Part shown: one piece after another, positions 1-7,057 of the stretch
How the letters are laid out: every line of letters begins with the position of its first letter
How positions within the stretch are numbered: position 1 is the first letter of the stretch
NCBI GenBank assembly: GCA_017408625.1
Contig: JAFQUG010000327.1
Coordinates: 1 to 9,335 of the forward strand
DNA: 9,335 nucleotides
Reading direction: 5' to 3'
Source: Clostridia bacterium
GTDB taxonomy: Bacteria; Bacillota_A; Clostridia; Oscillospirales; CAG-272
Notes under the pieces: model-generated
Told to the model about the DNA's origin: nothing
The model's database searches: none
The model's input: only the letters and a program-made list of their open reading frames with translations
Made by a program: the position numbers and the translations under genes

Positions 1-1
1 A

Positions 2-3000
2 CGCGTGTTTGGCTACGTATGCCGCTGCTTTGTTGTGCTGTGCCTGATCTGGGCACTGATGATGTTCTTTGGCGGTGCGTTTACAGGTGCGTATGGCTTC
101 TGGGTCGGCGTTTCCGAGTTTGCTATGCTGGGGCTTGCGCTGTTTGCCACCACAGTATTTGCTTTGATTTGCTATAACCGCTATACCGCTCTTGGAGGTT
201 TTGCGCTGGGAGCCGCGGGCATTGCCTTACTCTCTCCCAACGTCGTACAGGGCGTGCTGGCACTTTACAACGGCTTTTTGTGCCGCTTGTACCTGTCCAA
301 GTTTACCATGTATCTGACCAATCTGGGCATTGGCGTTCCAAATCTGACCTCGGGCGAATCGCTGGCGGGGTATTATCTGGAAAAGCTGACTGCCTACGGT
401 ACGGACGGTATGTTGGTTTTCGCATTTTTACTGGCGGCAGTATTTGTGCCATTGGTTGCCAAGCGCACGCGCCCTGTGCTGCCTGCCATTACCTGCCTTG
501 TCATCATTGTACCGGTGTGCGTGTTCAATATCGCCTCCAGCGGTCTTGGCGCAGGCATGCTGATTGCGTCGATTGCTGCAGTACTTGTCATGTGGGCATA
601 TGATAAGATGTTCCGCCGTCCTGCAGATGCTGATCGCTTTGACACCAAGCTGCAGCTGTTCACCGAGGAGGGAAAGCCCGAGTATCCCGAGGAATATCTG
701 CAGAAAAAGCGTGAAAAGGCTGAGAAAAAGCTGCAGCGCAAGCTGGCGCGTGAGCAGAAAAAGCAAAAGCGCAAGCAGGGAAAAACGGTAGACGAGGAGA
801 TTTCCTCCTATTTTGAAGCCCCCAAGAAAAAGACCAAGAACAGAAAGCATAAGATGAGCGAGCAGGAAAAGGCTGCGCTCAAGCTGGAAAAACAGGAGAA
901 AAAGTTCCGAAAAAAGGAGATCCGCAAGCAAATTCGCGTTGTCCGTCGCTACGAGCAGGTGACCGATAGTGCCAAGAGTGCCATGGGTGGCTTTGCAGCT
1001 GCCATGATGCTGGCGGTTTGTGTGATCATTATCATCATTCCTGCACTGACCATCAAGGACCATTTGGTCATTGAGCTGCTGGATGAGAAGATTTCCTACG
1101 CGCGTGCCTATGTGACGGCTGCGCTGATGGGGAATGACGAGCGTCTGGACGAGCTGGAATACGAGCTGGATAACGACAACTTTACGCCGCATTCCACCGA
1201 ACTGGAGCACATGACCTTTGACGGTACACAGATGTTCTTTATCGAGTCGCAGTACGCGGCTAACCTGTATCTGAAGGGTTGGATCGGCGTGGATTATCGC
1301 GACGGTGCGTGGTATACGGGTCAGTCCACCAAGGATGAGGAAAATCCGGGTGCGTTTGAAGCCTGGAGAGACCTGTACGGTATCGGCGAGTATCCTGCGG
1401 AGCAGATGTTCTACGATTTCTATTGGCTCTCGCATCCCGACATTGAGATATTCGATCCCTCGTACGATTTTCTGACCAAGTACCGAAAATTTACAACGGG
1501 GAAGGATGATCTCGGATTTGTGGCTACCACGGTGCATATGCGCCGTGTCAACAGTTATTCTTCTCTGTTGTATCTGCCCAGCGTGTACGATCAGAGCCGT
1601 GGACTGTACGGCTACGGCAATGTGGAAAAGAGTGAGCACAGCTTTGTCAACTACTTTGACGGTGTGCAGACCGGCCGTGATTTTGCCGAGAGCGGTACCA
1701 GATACAGTGCCGTGACCTTTGCACCGCTCAGGACGGGCAAGAACTGGATCGACGTGCTCAGCGCCGACATTGCAAACTATAATTTGCAAAAGGAACTGAT
1801 CTTAGCGTACAATTCCTACGAGGTCGAGGAGCTTTCCTACGGCACCGACGTCAACACCTCGTACAGCGTCAAGGTGGAGAAGGACGTTCCCGAAAGAGGC
1901 TTTACCACCGTCAGCTACCGCAGAAGCGGAAAGGTGGTCGCGTCCTTTATTCATGAGAACGATTGTGTGAATTATTCCTCGCAGGATAAGGTGATCGTGC
2001 TCAAGGATGGCGCAGGAAATGAATACGTGCTGGAGCTGGACAGTAACTATAAGGTCAAGAACGTTTCTACAGAGAATACAGAGTCTCTTCTGTACCGCTA
2101 TATTTCCGGTGCGGACGATGACAGACGAAAGATCGATCGCATCCTGCTTGGCGGTGATCTTGATGATCAGGAGGACGACACCAACTATACCGATTACGTC
2201 TATACCTACTATACGGGTAAGAGCAACAGTGCGATCATTGCCGAGCTTGCACAGAAGATCCGCAACGAGGCAACCTACAAGGAAAAGGTGCCCACGGGCG
2301 AATTCATTCACCATGAGGCTGTGACGCATGAGGAATTCGTTCCCATCGGTACAGAGCTGGATATCGATTTCGTCAATCACGTGTACTACACCAAGGAAAC
2401 TGTGACTGACGAGAACGGTGTACAGAGTGAGACGTACGTGGTATGTGAGGATGCAAACGAATCCATGATGGCCGAGCTTTATGAAAAGATCGTTGTGGTG
2501 GATGAGGAAGCGTACGACGAGGAGATCTTTGAGATCGTTGAGCATCCGTACGATTTCACCTCTGCCGCTATGCCGGGTGCTACGTTTGATGCCGCCACGG
2601 TGCAGCGTAACGATCTGGTCAAGGCAGTCATTGATTATATCATTGAGGATATGGGCTGCGAGTATACGCTGACGCCCGATCTGGAGTTGGTCAATGCTGA
2701 CCTGGACGGCGTTGAGAACTTCCTTACCAATACCAAAGAGGGCTATTGCGTGCAGTTTGCCTCTGCGGTTGCGCTGATCTTGCGTGAATACGGCATCCCC
2801 ACGAGATACGTGGAGGGCTATATTGCGTGCGATTTCAACGTCAATCACGATAAGGGCAAGGTGGGCAGATTCTTCACCTACGTGCATGACTATGAGGCGC
2901 ATGCATGGATCGAGGTGTTCTTTGACGGCATTGGCTGGGTGCAGTACGAGTGTACGCCTGCATATTATGCGGGGCTGTACGGCGGAGCAGACAGCAATGA

Positions 3001-3706
3001 GAGTGAGGACAGCAGCTCCTCCACGCCTCCTCCTTCCTTCAAGGAGGAGATTGAGGACATTCTGAATACCGAAACGGATGAGGAAGAGACCGATGGGGAA
3101 GAGATGGATGAAGAGGAACAGCAGCGTCGCTCGCTGATCATCGCATCTGTCGTATTTATCTCCGTGGCTGTCGTGCTTGGCGGCATTATCTGGCTGCTGA
3201 CTTGGCTGAGAAACCGCGCCGCAAGTGCGGAATATAAAAAGAACAGTGCAGTGGATACCGTTCTTGCCGAGCATTTCGGACAGAACACGAGCGAGGATGA
3301 TCGTCGCGAGCTGAGCTATACGGTCATTGATGCACTGCATAATGTCCTGGATATCTATGGCCTTTCTCCCGAGCCGGGTGAATTCAAGGATGAATATGCC
3401 CGCAGGTTGGCTGTCGAGCTTGAGGATGTGCTGGGACGCTCGCCCGAGTACGAGTCCGAAAGCACCGAGGGGGCGGAGGATGCCGAGACTGATCCCAACG
3501 TATCTGCTAAGGAAGAAATTCCCGTCAGCCCGCACAGAATGGGACAGATCATGGATGCCATTTCCGCCGAGGAATTCGGTCACGGTATGAGCATCGCGCA
3601 GATGAAGCAAGTATCTGCACTTTATAAGGATCTGCGTGCAAACGTACACAAGCGCGTGCCGTTTGGCAGACGCATGATTTTGCGCTACTTCAAGAACAGA
3701 CTGTAA
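2..3706 (+). CDS. TgpA-like transglutaminase-domain membrane protein, 5' partial
   Basis: The frame is open to the window edge, and GTG at 5 has no visible ribosome binding site and falls just before a membrane helix, so the true start probably lies upstream. Residues are numbered from that GTG (1233 aa). Hydrophobic helices lie near 8-24, 38-56, 62-84, 135-151, 157-176 and 180-199. A Lys/Glu/Arg-rich, probably helical loop at about 226-317 should be cytoplasmic (positive-inside). A helix at 328-350 leads to an outer domain. The motif YLKGWIGVDY, followed by a GAW (within about 417-439), resembles the YLRG..Y.G..W signature of TgpA-type proteins. The transglutaminase-like core has Cys915 in EGYCVQF, His966 in HAWIEVFF and Glu982 in WVQYECTP. 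An acidic Ser/Glu linker (about 996-1040), a helix at 1043-1066 and a cytoplasmic tail follow. The family is thought to act on cell-envelope proteins; the substrate here is unknown. It is usually near MoxR-ATPase and DUF58 genes, which would lie upstream, outside the window. Confidence 0.85.
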   Translation, partial: RVFGYVCRCFVVLCLIWALMMFFGGAFTGAYGFWVGVSEFAMLGLALFATTVFALICYNRYTALGGFALGAAGIALLSPNVVQGVLALYNGFLCRLYLSKFTMYLTNLGIGVPNLTSGESLAGYYLEKLTAYGTDGMLVFAFLLAAVFVPLVAKRTRPVLPAITCLVIIVPVCVFNIASSGLGAGMLIASIAAVLVMWAYDKMFRRPADADRFDTKLQLFTEEGKPEYPEEYLQKKREKAEKKLQRKLAREQKKQKRKQGKTVDEEISSYFEAPKKKTKNRKHKMSEQEKAALKLEKQEKKFRKKEIRKQIRVVRRYEQVTDSAKSAMGGFAAAMMLAVCVIIIIIPALTIKDHLVIELLDEKISYARAYVTAALMGNDERLDELEYELDNDNFTPHSTELEHMTFDGTQMFFIESQYAANLYLKGWIGVDYRDGAWYTGQSTKDEENPGAFEAWRDLYGIGEYPAEQMFYDFYWLSHPDIEIFDPSYDFLTKYRKFTTGKDDLGFVATTVHMRRVNSYSSLLYLPSVYDQSRGLYGYGNVEKSEHSFVNYFDGVQTGRDFAESGTRYSAVTFAPLRTGKNWIDVLSADIANYNLQKELILAYNSYEVEELSYGTDVNTSYSVKVEKDVPERGFTTVSYRRSGKVVASFIHENDCVNYSSQDKVIVLKDGAGNEYVLELDSNYKVKNVSTENTESLLYRYISGADDDRRKIDRILLGGDLDDQEDDTNYTDYVYTYYTGKSNSAIIAELAQKIRNEATYKEKVPTGEFIHHEAVTHEEFVPIGTELDIDFVNHVYYTKETVTDENGVQSETYVVCEDANESMMAELYEKIVVVDEEAYDEEIFEIVEHPYDFTSAAMPGATFDAATVQRNDLVKAVIDYIIEDMGCEYTLTPDLELVNADLDGVENFLTNTKEGYCVQFASAVALILREYGIPTRYVEGYIACDFNVNHDKGKVGRFFTYVHDYEAHAWIEVFFDGIGWVQYECTPAYYAGLYGGADSNESEDSSSSTPPPSFKEEIEDILNTETDEEETDGEEMDEEEQQRRSLIIASVVFISVAVVLGGIIWLLTWLRNRAASAEYKKNSAVDTVLAEHFGQNTSEDDRRELSYTVIDALHNVLDIYGLSPEPGEFKDEYARRLAVELEDVLGRSPEYESESTEGAEDAETDPNVSAKEEIPVSPHRMGQIMDAISAEEFGHGMSIAQMKQVSALYKDLRANVHKRVPFGRRMILRYFKNRL

Positions 3707-3721
3707 ATGCAAAAATTCGTA

Positions 3722-3742
3722 GGGCGGGGGCTCGCTCCCGCC
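3722..3742. repeat. GC-rich palindrome, REP-like intergenic element
   Basis: GGCGGG (3723-3728) can pair with CCCGCC (3737-3742) across an 8-base loop, and the sequence is preceded by TTCGTAG. It lies 16 bases after the stop of the transglutaminase-like gene and has no T-run, so it does not look like the terminator itself; a separate hairpin with a T-run follows. Short palindromes that begin CGTAGGG and have a GC-rich stem recur between genes in many clostridial genomes (from memory). Only one copy lies in this window, so the repeat status is inferred. Confidence 0.45.
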
Positions 3743-3762
3743 TTCGTGCAGCACAAGTGTTT

Positions 3763-3796
3763 GAAAACCCTTGCGAAAGCAAGGGTTTTCTTCTTG
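3763..3796 (+). terminator. Intrinsic terminator of the transglutaminase-like gene
   Basis: A perfect 12-bp stem (GAAAACCCTTGC at 3763-3774, its complement at 3779-3790) is closed by a GAAA tetraloop and followed by a short T-rich stretch (TTCTT). It lies 56 bases after the upstream stop codon. The T-rich stretch runs into the -35 box of the next promoter, so termination and the following initiation share sequence. It should separate transcription of the upstream gene from the lipoprotein array. Confidence 0.8.
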
Positions 3797-3823
3797 ACAG
3801 GCAAGATGATGTTATGGTATACT
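3794..3823 (+). promoter_or_regulatory. Promoter 1 of the lipoprotein array (sigma-A type)
   Basis: TTGACA (3794-3799), an 18-base spacer and TATACT (3818-3823), with TG one base before the -10 (3815-3816) giving an extended -10. The -10 ends 29 bases before the ATG of lipoprotein copy 1. The same layout precedes every copy in the array, which supports it as a real promoter. No operator dyad was recognised around it. Confidence 0.82.
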
Positions 3824-3838
3824 GAAAAAAAACGACTC

Positions 3839-3844
3839 AAGGAG
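3839..3844 (+). promoter_or_regulatory. Ribosome binding site deciding the start of copy 1
   Basis: AAGGAG ends 8 bases before ATG at 3853. An in-frame GTG at 3847 would be only 2 bases from it, which is too close, so ATG 3853 is chosen. That start also gives a signal peptide whose Cys falls at residue 21, as in the other copies. Confidence 0.8.
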
Positions 3845-3852
3845 AAGTGCTG

Positions 3853-5337
3853 ATGAAACGCATCATTTCGTTGTTTGTGCTATTGGCAACGCTGCTTATG
3901 GCTCTTGCTGCTTGTGCCGAGGGAGATACCTCACAGCAAAATACCGACACCACCGCCGCCGAGGAGAGCACCGAGCCCGCGCAGTTGGATGCCATTCCCG
4001 AGGATCTGAAATATAACGGCGAGGAGATCGTGATCTTAAGCCGCGCCAAGCAGGGCTGGACGCAGGACGAGATTGCGGTGCCCGAGCTCAATTCCGAGCC
4101 GGTCAACGATGCGATTTTCAAGCGAAATATTACGGTGTTTGACCGACTCAACGTCAGTATCGTATCCGCTCCCATTGAGGATCCCGACGAATACAAGCCC
4201 ATAACCGAGATTGAGAGCATTGTCAAGGCGGGATCGTCGGATTACGACCTGGTCGCATCCGCTTGCTACACCACCATGCCCTCTGTGCTCAAGGGAACGT
4301 TTTACGACCTGACTGAGCTTGAGTACCTGGATCTTTCGCGTGATTACTGGATGCAGAGCTACAACGAGCTGATCTCCTACGGACAGAGCCAGTATACCGC
4401 CACGGGCATGATCGCGCTCTCTACCTATCGCTTTGCCTTTGTCACCATGTTCAACAAGAATCTGTTTGATAACAAAAACGTTCCGTACCTGTACGATGCG
4501 GTCAGCAGCGGCGAGTGGACGCTGGATTATCAGGCCTCGCTGGCAGCGGATTTTTACCAGGACCTTAACGGTAACGGCAGACATGACGAGGCGGATCTGT
4601 TCGGCTTTATCTCTTGCCCGGGACTGAGCACCGACCCTTATTGGAGCTCGTGCAACATGCCCATCCTGGAAAAGAATGATGCGGGCGAATACGTCTGGGT
4701 GCTGGACGTCGGACACGTGTCGGACGTGGTGGATAAGCTTTTGATCCTGTTCTATGATTGCGGCGGAACCTACCTTTACAAGGAGGAGGCAAGCAATACC
4801 GAGCAGGACGAGATTCGTCGGATGTTTGCCAAGGGTCACAGCGCGATGACCACGCTGCGCCTGATTGCCGTGGAGCAGCCCGATGTGCGCGATATGGAGC
4901 AGATGTACGGCATCGTGCCCATGCCCAAGTTCGACGAGGCTCAAGAGGACTACGGAACGCTGATGCACGACCAGTTTACGGTATTTTGTGTGCCTGTCTC
5001 GGCAGCCAAGGATAAGCTTGAGATGATCGGCGCAACGCTTGAGGTCATGGCCTCCGAGTCGCAAAGAACAGTCAAGCCTGCGTATTATGAGATCGCGCTC
5101 AAGCGCAAGTATATGAGCGACCCCATCGCGTGGGAGATGCTGGATCTCACCTTTGACAGAATGATCACGGATGCAGGCGTGATTTACGGCCTCTCGCTGA
5201 ATTTCCCGCATCATATGCTGCGCACCATCGTAAACGGCAAAAAGAACAATGCGTCCTCCAAGTTTGCAAGCGTGGCAAAATCGTGCAAGAGATCTCTGAT
5301 CAAGCTGCAGGGCAAGCTGGAAAAGCTGGAGGAATGA
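3853..5337 (+). CDS. Solute-binding lipoprotein, array copy 1
   Basis: 494 aa. Predicted surface-anchored substrate-binding protein of an ABC importer, resembling clostridial family-1 (carbohydrate-type) binding proteins; the ligand is unknown. The signal peptide is MKR plus a hydrophobic stretch, with lipobox LAAC and the lipidated Cys at 21. Residues 22-44 form a Thr/Glu/Gln-rich tether. The core carries AVPELNSEPVNDA (75-87), YWMQSYN (165-171), QYTATGMIALSTYR (180-193), GEWTLDY (220-226), an EF-hand-like loop DLNGNGRHDEAD (237-248), YGIVPMPKF (352-360), MHDQFTVF (371-378) and KPAYYEIALKRKYMSDP (408-424). The C-terminus is a Lys-rich amphipathic tail. It has its own promoter and terminator, so it is probably monocistronic. 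No permease or ATPase gene is adjacent. Fold assignment is from motif recognition; a role as a sensor or adhesin rather than an importer subunit cannot be excluded. Confidence 0.85.
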   Translation: MKRIISLFVLLATLLMALAACAEGDTSQQNTDTTAAEESTEPAQLDAIPEDLKYNGEEIVILSRAKQGWTQDEIAVPELNSEPVNDAIFKRNITVFDRLNVSIVSAPIEDPDEYKPITEIESIVKAGSSDYDLVASACYTTMPSVLKGTFYDLTELEYLDLSRDYWMQSYNELISYGQSQYTATGMIALSTYRFAFVTMFNKNLFDNKNVPYLYDAVSSGEWTLDYQASLAADFYQDLNGNGRHDEADLFGFISCPGLSTDPYWSSCNMPILEKNDAGEYVWVLDVGHVSDVVDKLLILFYDCGGTYLYKEEASNTEQDEIRRMFAKGHSAMTTLRLIAVEQPDVRDMEQMYGIVPMPKFDEAQEDYGTLMHDQFTVFCVPVSAAKDKLEMIGATLEVMASESQRTVKPAYYEIALKRKYMSDPIAWEMLDLTFDRMITDAGVIYGLSLNFPHHMLRTIVNGKKNNASSKFASVAKSCKRSLIKLQGKLEKLEE

Positions 5338-5350
5338 TCAAATAAACCTA

Positions 5351-5381
5351 AGCGACCACCGGGAACGGCGGTCGCTTTTTT
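5351..5381 (+). terminator. Intrinsic terminator of copy 1
   Basis: AGCGACCACC (5351-5360) pairs with GGCGGTCGCT (5367-5376) with one A/C mismatch, across the loop GGGAAC, and runs into six T's (5376-5381). It starts 13 bases after the stop codon. The next -35 box begins only 4 bases beyond the T-run. Confidence 0.88.
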
Positions 5382-5384
5382 CTC

Positions 5385-5413
5385 TTGACAAAGTCATGAG
5401 AAAGTGGTATAAT
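5385..5413 (+). promoter_or_regulatory. Promoter 2 (full-consensus sigma-A type)
   Basis: TTGACA (5385-5390), exactly 17 bases, then TATAAT (5408-5413), with TG at 5405-5406 giving an extended -10. This is the only one of the four with perfect consensus in both boxes and optimal spacing, so copy 2 may be the most strongly transcribed (inference). The -10 ends 34 bases before the ATG of copy 2. Confidence 0.88.
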
Positions 5414-5433
5414 CTGCCCATAATAGAAATTGC

Positions 5434-5438
5434 AGGAG
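5434..5438 (+). promoter_or_regulatory. Ribosome binding site deciding the start of copy 2
   Basis: AGGAG lies 9 bases before ATG at 5448; a second purine-rich stretch (AGAGGAAG) abuts the ATG. A longer in-frame reading from TTG at 5430 would start upstream of this site and is rejected. ATG 5448 puts the lipobox Cys at residue 21 and gives the same 494-aa length as copies 1 and 3. Confidence 0.75.
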
Positions 5439-5447
5439 AGAGGAAGT

Positions 5448-6932
5448 ATGAAAAAGACAATTGCAATGCTGCTTGCGCTGCTGACGCTGATCGCGTTGTT
5501 GGCCGCTTGCGTGGACACACCGAATGAACAAGACGGCGAAACCTCAGCCGGAGAAGAGACCACTGAGCAAGATGCACGTCTGGACGCCGTTCCCGAGGAT
5601 CTGAAATTCAACGGAGAGGACATCGTGATCCTGAGCCGCGGCGTGCAGAAGTATACCGTGGATGAGATCGCTGTGCCCGAGCTCACTTCCGATCCTATCA
5701 ACGATGCGGTATTCAACCGTAACATTGTGGTCGGTGACCGTTTGGACGTTAAGATCGTGTCCCAACCGCTTGATGACACCGACCCGTTCAAAACGGTTGC
5801 TGAGATCGAGCGCGTGGTCAAGGCGGGCAGCGATGATTATGATATGTTCGCCGGTGCGTGCTATGCAACTCTGCCCGCAGCACTTGGCGGCACCTTCTAT
5901 GACCTTTGTGATCTGGAGTATCCGGATCTTTCGCAGAGCTACTGGATGCAGGACTACAATGATACAATCTCTTATGGTGAAAGCCAGTATACCGCTACGG
6001 GTATGATCGCACTCTCTACCTATCGCCTGGCGATTGTCACGCTGTTTAACAAGGAGCTGTTTGACGACAAGAGCCTGCCTTACCTGTACGAGGCGGTGGA
6101 GAACAACGAATGGACGCTGGATTACCATGCTTCTCTTGTTGAGGACTTCTACCAGGATCTCAACGGTGACGGAAAGCGCGACGAGGATGACTTGTTCGGT
6201 CTTGTGACCAGCGCCGTGATCAACGTGGACGCTTATTGGAGCGCATGCGACATCGCCCTGGTAGATAAGGATGCGGACGGCGCTTATACCTGGGCGCTGG
6301 ATACCGAAAAACTTTCCAACGCGGTAGATAAGCTTTTGCTTCTGATCCACGAGAGCGGCGGTACCTATCTCTGCAAGGAGACTGAGGGCAGCTCCGCTCA
6401 GCCCGCGATCCGCGAGATGTTTGCAGAGGGCAGAGCTGCTACCACTACGCTGCGTCTGCTGGCTGTTGAGCTGGATGAGATCCGCAATATGCAAGAGGAG
6501 TACGGCATCGTGCCCATGCCCAAGTACGACCAGCTGCAGAAGAATTATCAAACGCAGATGCACGACCAGTTCACGGTATTTGCAATTCCCGCATCGGCTG
6601 CCCAGAGCAAGATAGAGATGATCGGAGCTGTCATGGAGGTCATGGCATCCGAGAACCTTCGTATGGTCAAGCCCGCGTACTATGAGATCGCACTCAAGAG
6701 AAAGTACATGAGCGACCCGATTGCATGGGATATGCTGGATATGGCATTTGAGCACGTGATCGTGGATGCAGGCGTCATTTACGCCGATTCGCTGGAGTAT
6801 CCGCACCATCACCTGCGCACTATGATCGATAGTAAGAGCAACAGTGTGGCTTCGACCTTCGGCAAGTCCAAGAATAAGATGAATAAGCAGCTTGCCAAGA
6901 TCGTTGATAAGATGGAGAATTTGGAAGAATGA
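5448..6932 (+). CDS. Solute-binding lipoprotein, array copy 2
   Basis: 494 aa, colinear with copy 1: the EF-hand-like loop is again at 237-248 (DLNGDGKRDEDD), MHDQFTVF at 371 and KPAYYEIALKRKYMSDP at 408. Signal peptide MKK plus a hydrophobic core, lipobox LAAC, Cys21, then an acidic tether rich in Glu, Thr and Gln. By hand count 125 of 183 residues match copy 1 over 45-227. Its EF-hand-like loop is nearest the calcium-loop consensus, with Asp at loop position 5. It departs from the others at positions shared elsewhere in the array: residues 66-69 lack the GW pair, 79-84 read LTSDPI rather than LNSEPV, and the block before YGIVPMPK reads LDEIRNMQEE rather than QPDVRxMEQ. Role predicted as surface capture of a solute, possibly a sugar, for an ABC importer encoded elsewhere. 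It has its own promoter and terminator. Confidence 0.85.
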   Translation: MKKTIAMLLALLTLIALLAACVDTPNEQDGETSAGEETTEQDARLDAVPEDLKFNGEDIVILSRGVQKYTVDEIAVPELTSDPINDAVFNRNIVVGDRLDVKIVSQPLDDTDPFKTVAEIERVVKAGSDDYDMFAGACYATLPAALGGTFYDLCDLEYPDLSQSYWMQDYNDTISYGESQYTATGMIALSTYRLAIVTLFNKELFDDKSLPYLYEAVENNEWTLDYHASLVEDFYQDLNGDGKRDEDDLFGLVTSAVINVDAYWSACDIALVDKDADGAYTWALDTEKLSNAVDKLLLLIHESGGTYLCKETEGSSAQPAIREMFAEGRAATTTLRLLAVELDEIRNMQEEYGIVPMPKYDQLQKNYQTQMHDQFTVFAIPASAAQSKIEMIGAVMEVMASENLRMVKPAYYEIALKRKYMSDPIAWDMLDMAFEHVIVDAGVIYADSLEYPHHHLRTMIDSKSNSVASTFGKSKNKMNKQLAKIVDKMENLEE

Positions 6933-6956
6933 TCTGAGTCTTATATGAATGAGAGT

Positions 6957-6991
6957 CGCGCGCAGCAATTTCGCTGCGCGCGCCCTTTTTT
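6957..6991 (+). terminator. Intrinsic terminator of copy 2
   Basis: A perfect 10-bp GC-rich stem (CGCGCGCAGC at 6957-6966, complement at 6973-6982) with loop AATTTC is followed by CCC and six T's (6986-6991). It starts 24 bases after the stop codon. The -35 box of promoter 3 begins 4 bases past the T-run. Its stem sequence is unrelated to the other terminators of the array. Confidence 0.88.
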
Positions 6992-6994
6992 GCC

Positions 6995-7024
6995 TTGACA
7001 AAGCAGGGAGTTGTATGCTATACT
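6995..7024 (+). promoter_or_regulatory. Promoter 3 of the lipoprotein array
   Basis: TTGACA (6995-7000), an 18-base spacer, TATACT (7019-7024), with TG at 7016-7017 giving an extended -10. The bases just after both boxes also match other copies (AAG after the -35 as in promoters 2 and 4; GAAAA after the -10 as in promoter 1). The -10 ends 33 bases before the ATG of copy 3. Confidence 0.82.
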
Positions 7025-7057
7025 GAAAATATCATAAAGAAAAGGAAAGCGTGAGAG

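Noticed and set aside
5..7. GTG at 5 as the genuine start of the transglutaminase-like gene
   Set aside because: The frame is open to the edge, no upstream site can be seen, and it would begin at a membrane helix; the gene is treated as 5' partial.
1770..1789. Perfect 7-bp inverted repeat (TTGCAAA and TTTGCAA) resembling an operator
   Set aside because: It lies deep inside a coding region with no nearby promoter and only one copy; chance is the simpler explanation.
428..3754. Long minus-strand open frames (428-1789 and 1802-3754) opposite the transglutaminase-like gene
   Set aside because: The plus frame has membrane helices and a recognisable transglutaminase core. The minus frames show no recognisable domain, and one crosses the GC-rich palindrome at 3722-3742. 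They reflect codon bias in the real gene.
3847..3852. GTG 3847 as the start of copy 1
   Set aside because: It is only 2 bases from AAGGAG; ATG 3853 has proper spacing and puts the lipobox Cys at 21, as in the other copies.
2..5337. A joint system of the transglutaminase-like protein and the lipoproteins
   Set aside because: A strong terminator and a separate promoter lie between them, and no shared motif or pathway link is visible; adjacency alone is not enough.
5430..5447. TTG 5430 as the start of copy 2
   Set aside because: It lies upstream of the ribosome binding site and would add six residues before the signal peptide, breaking the match with the sibling copies.
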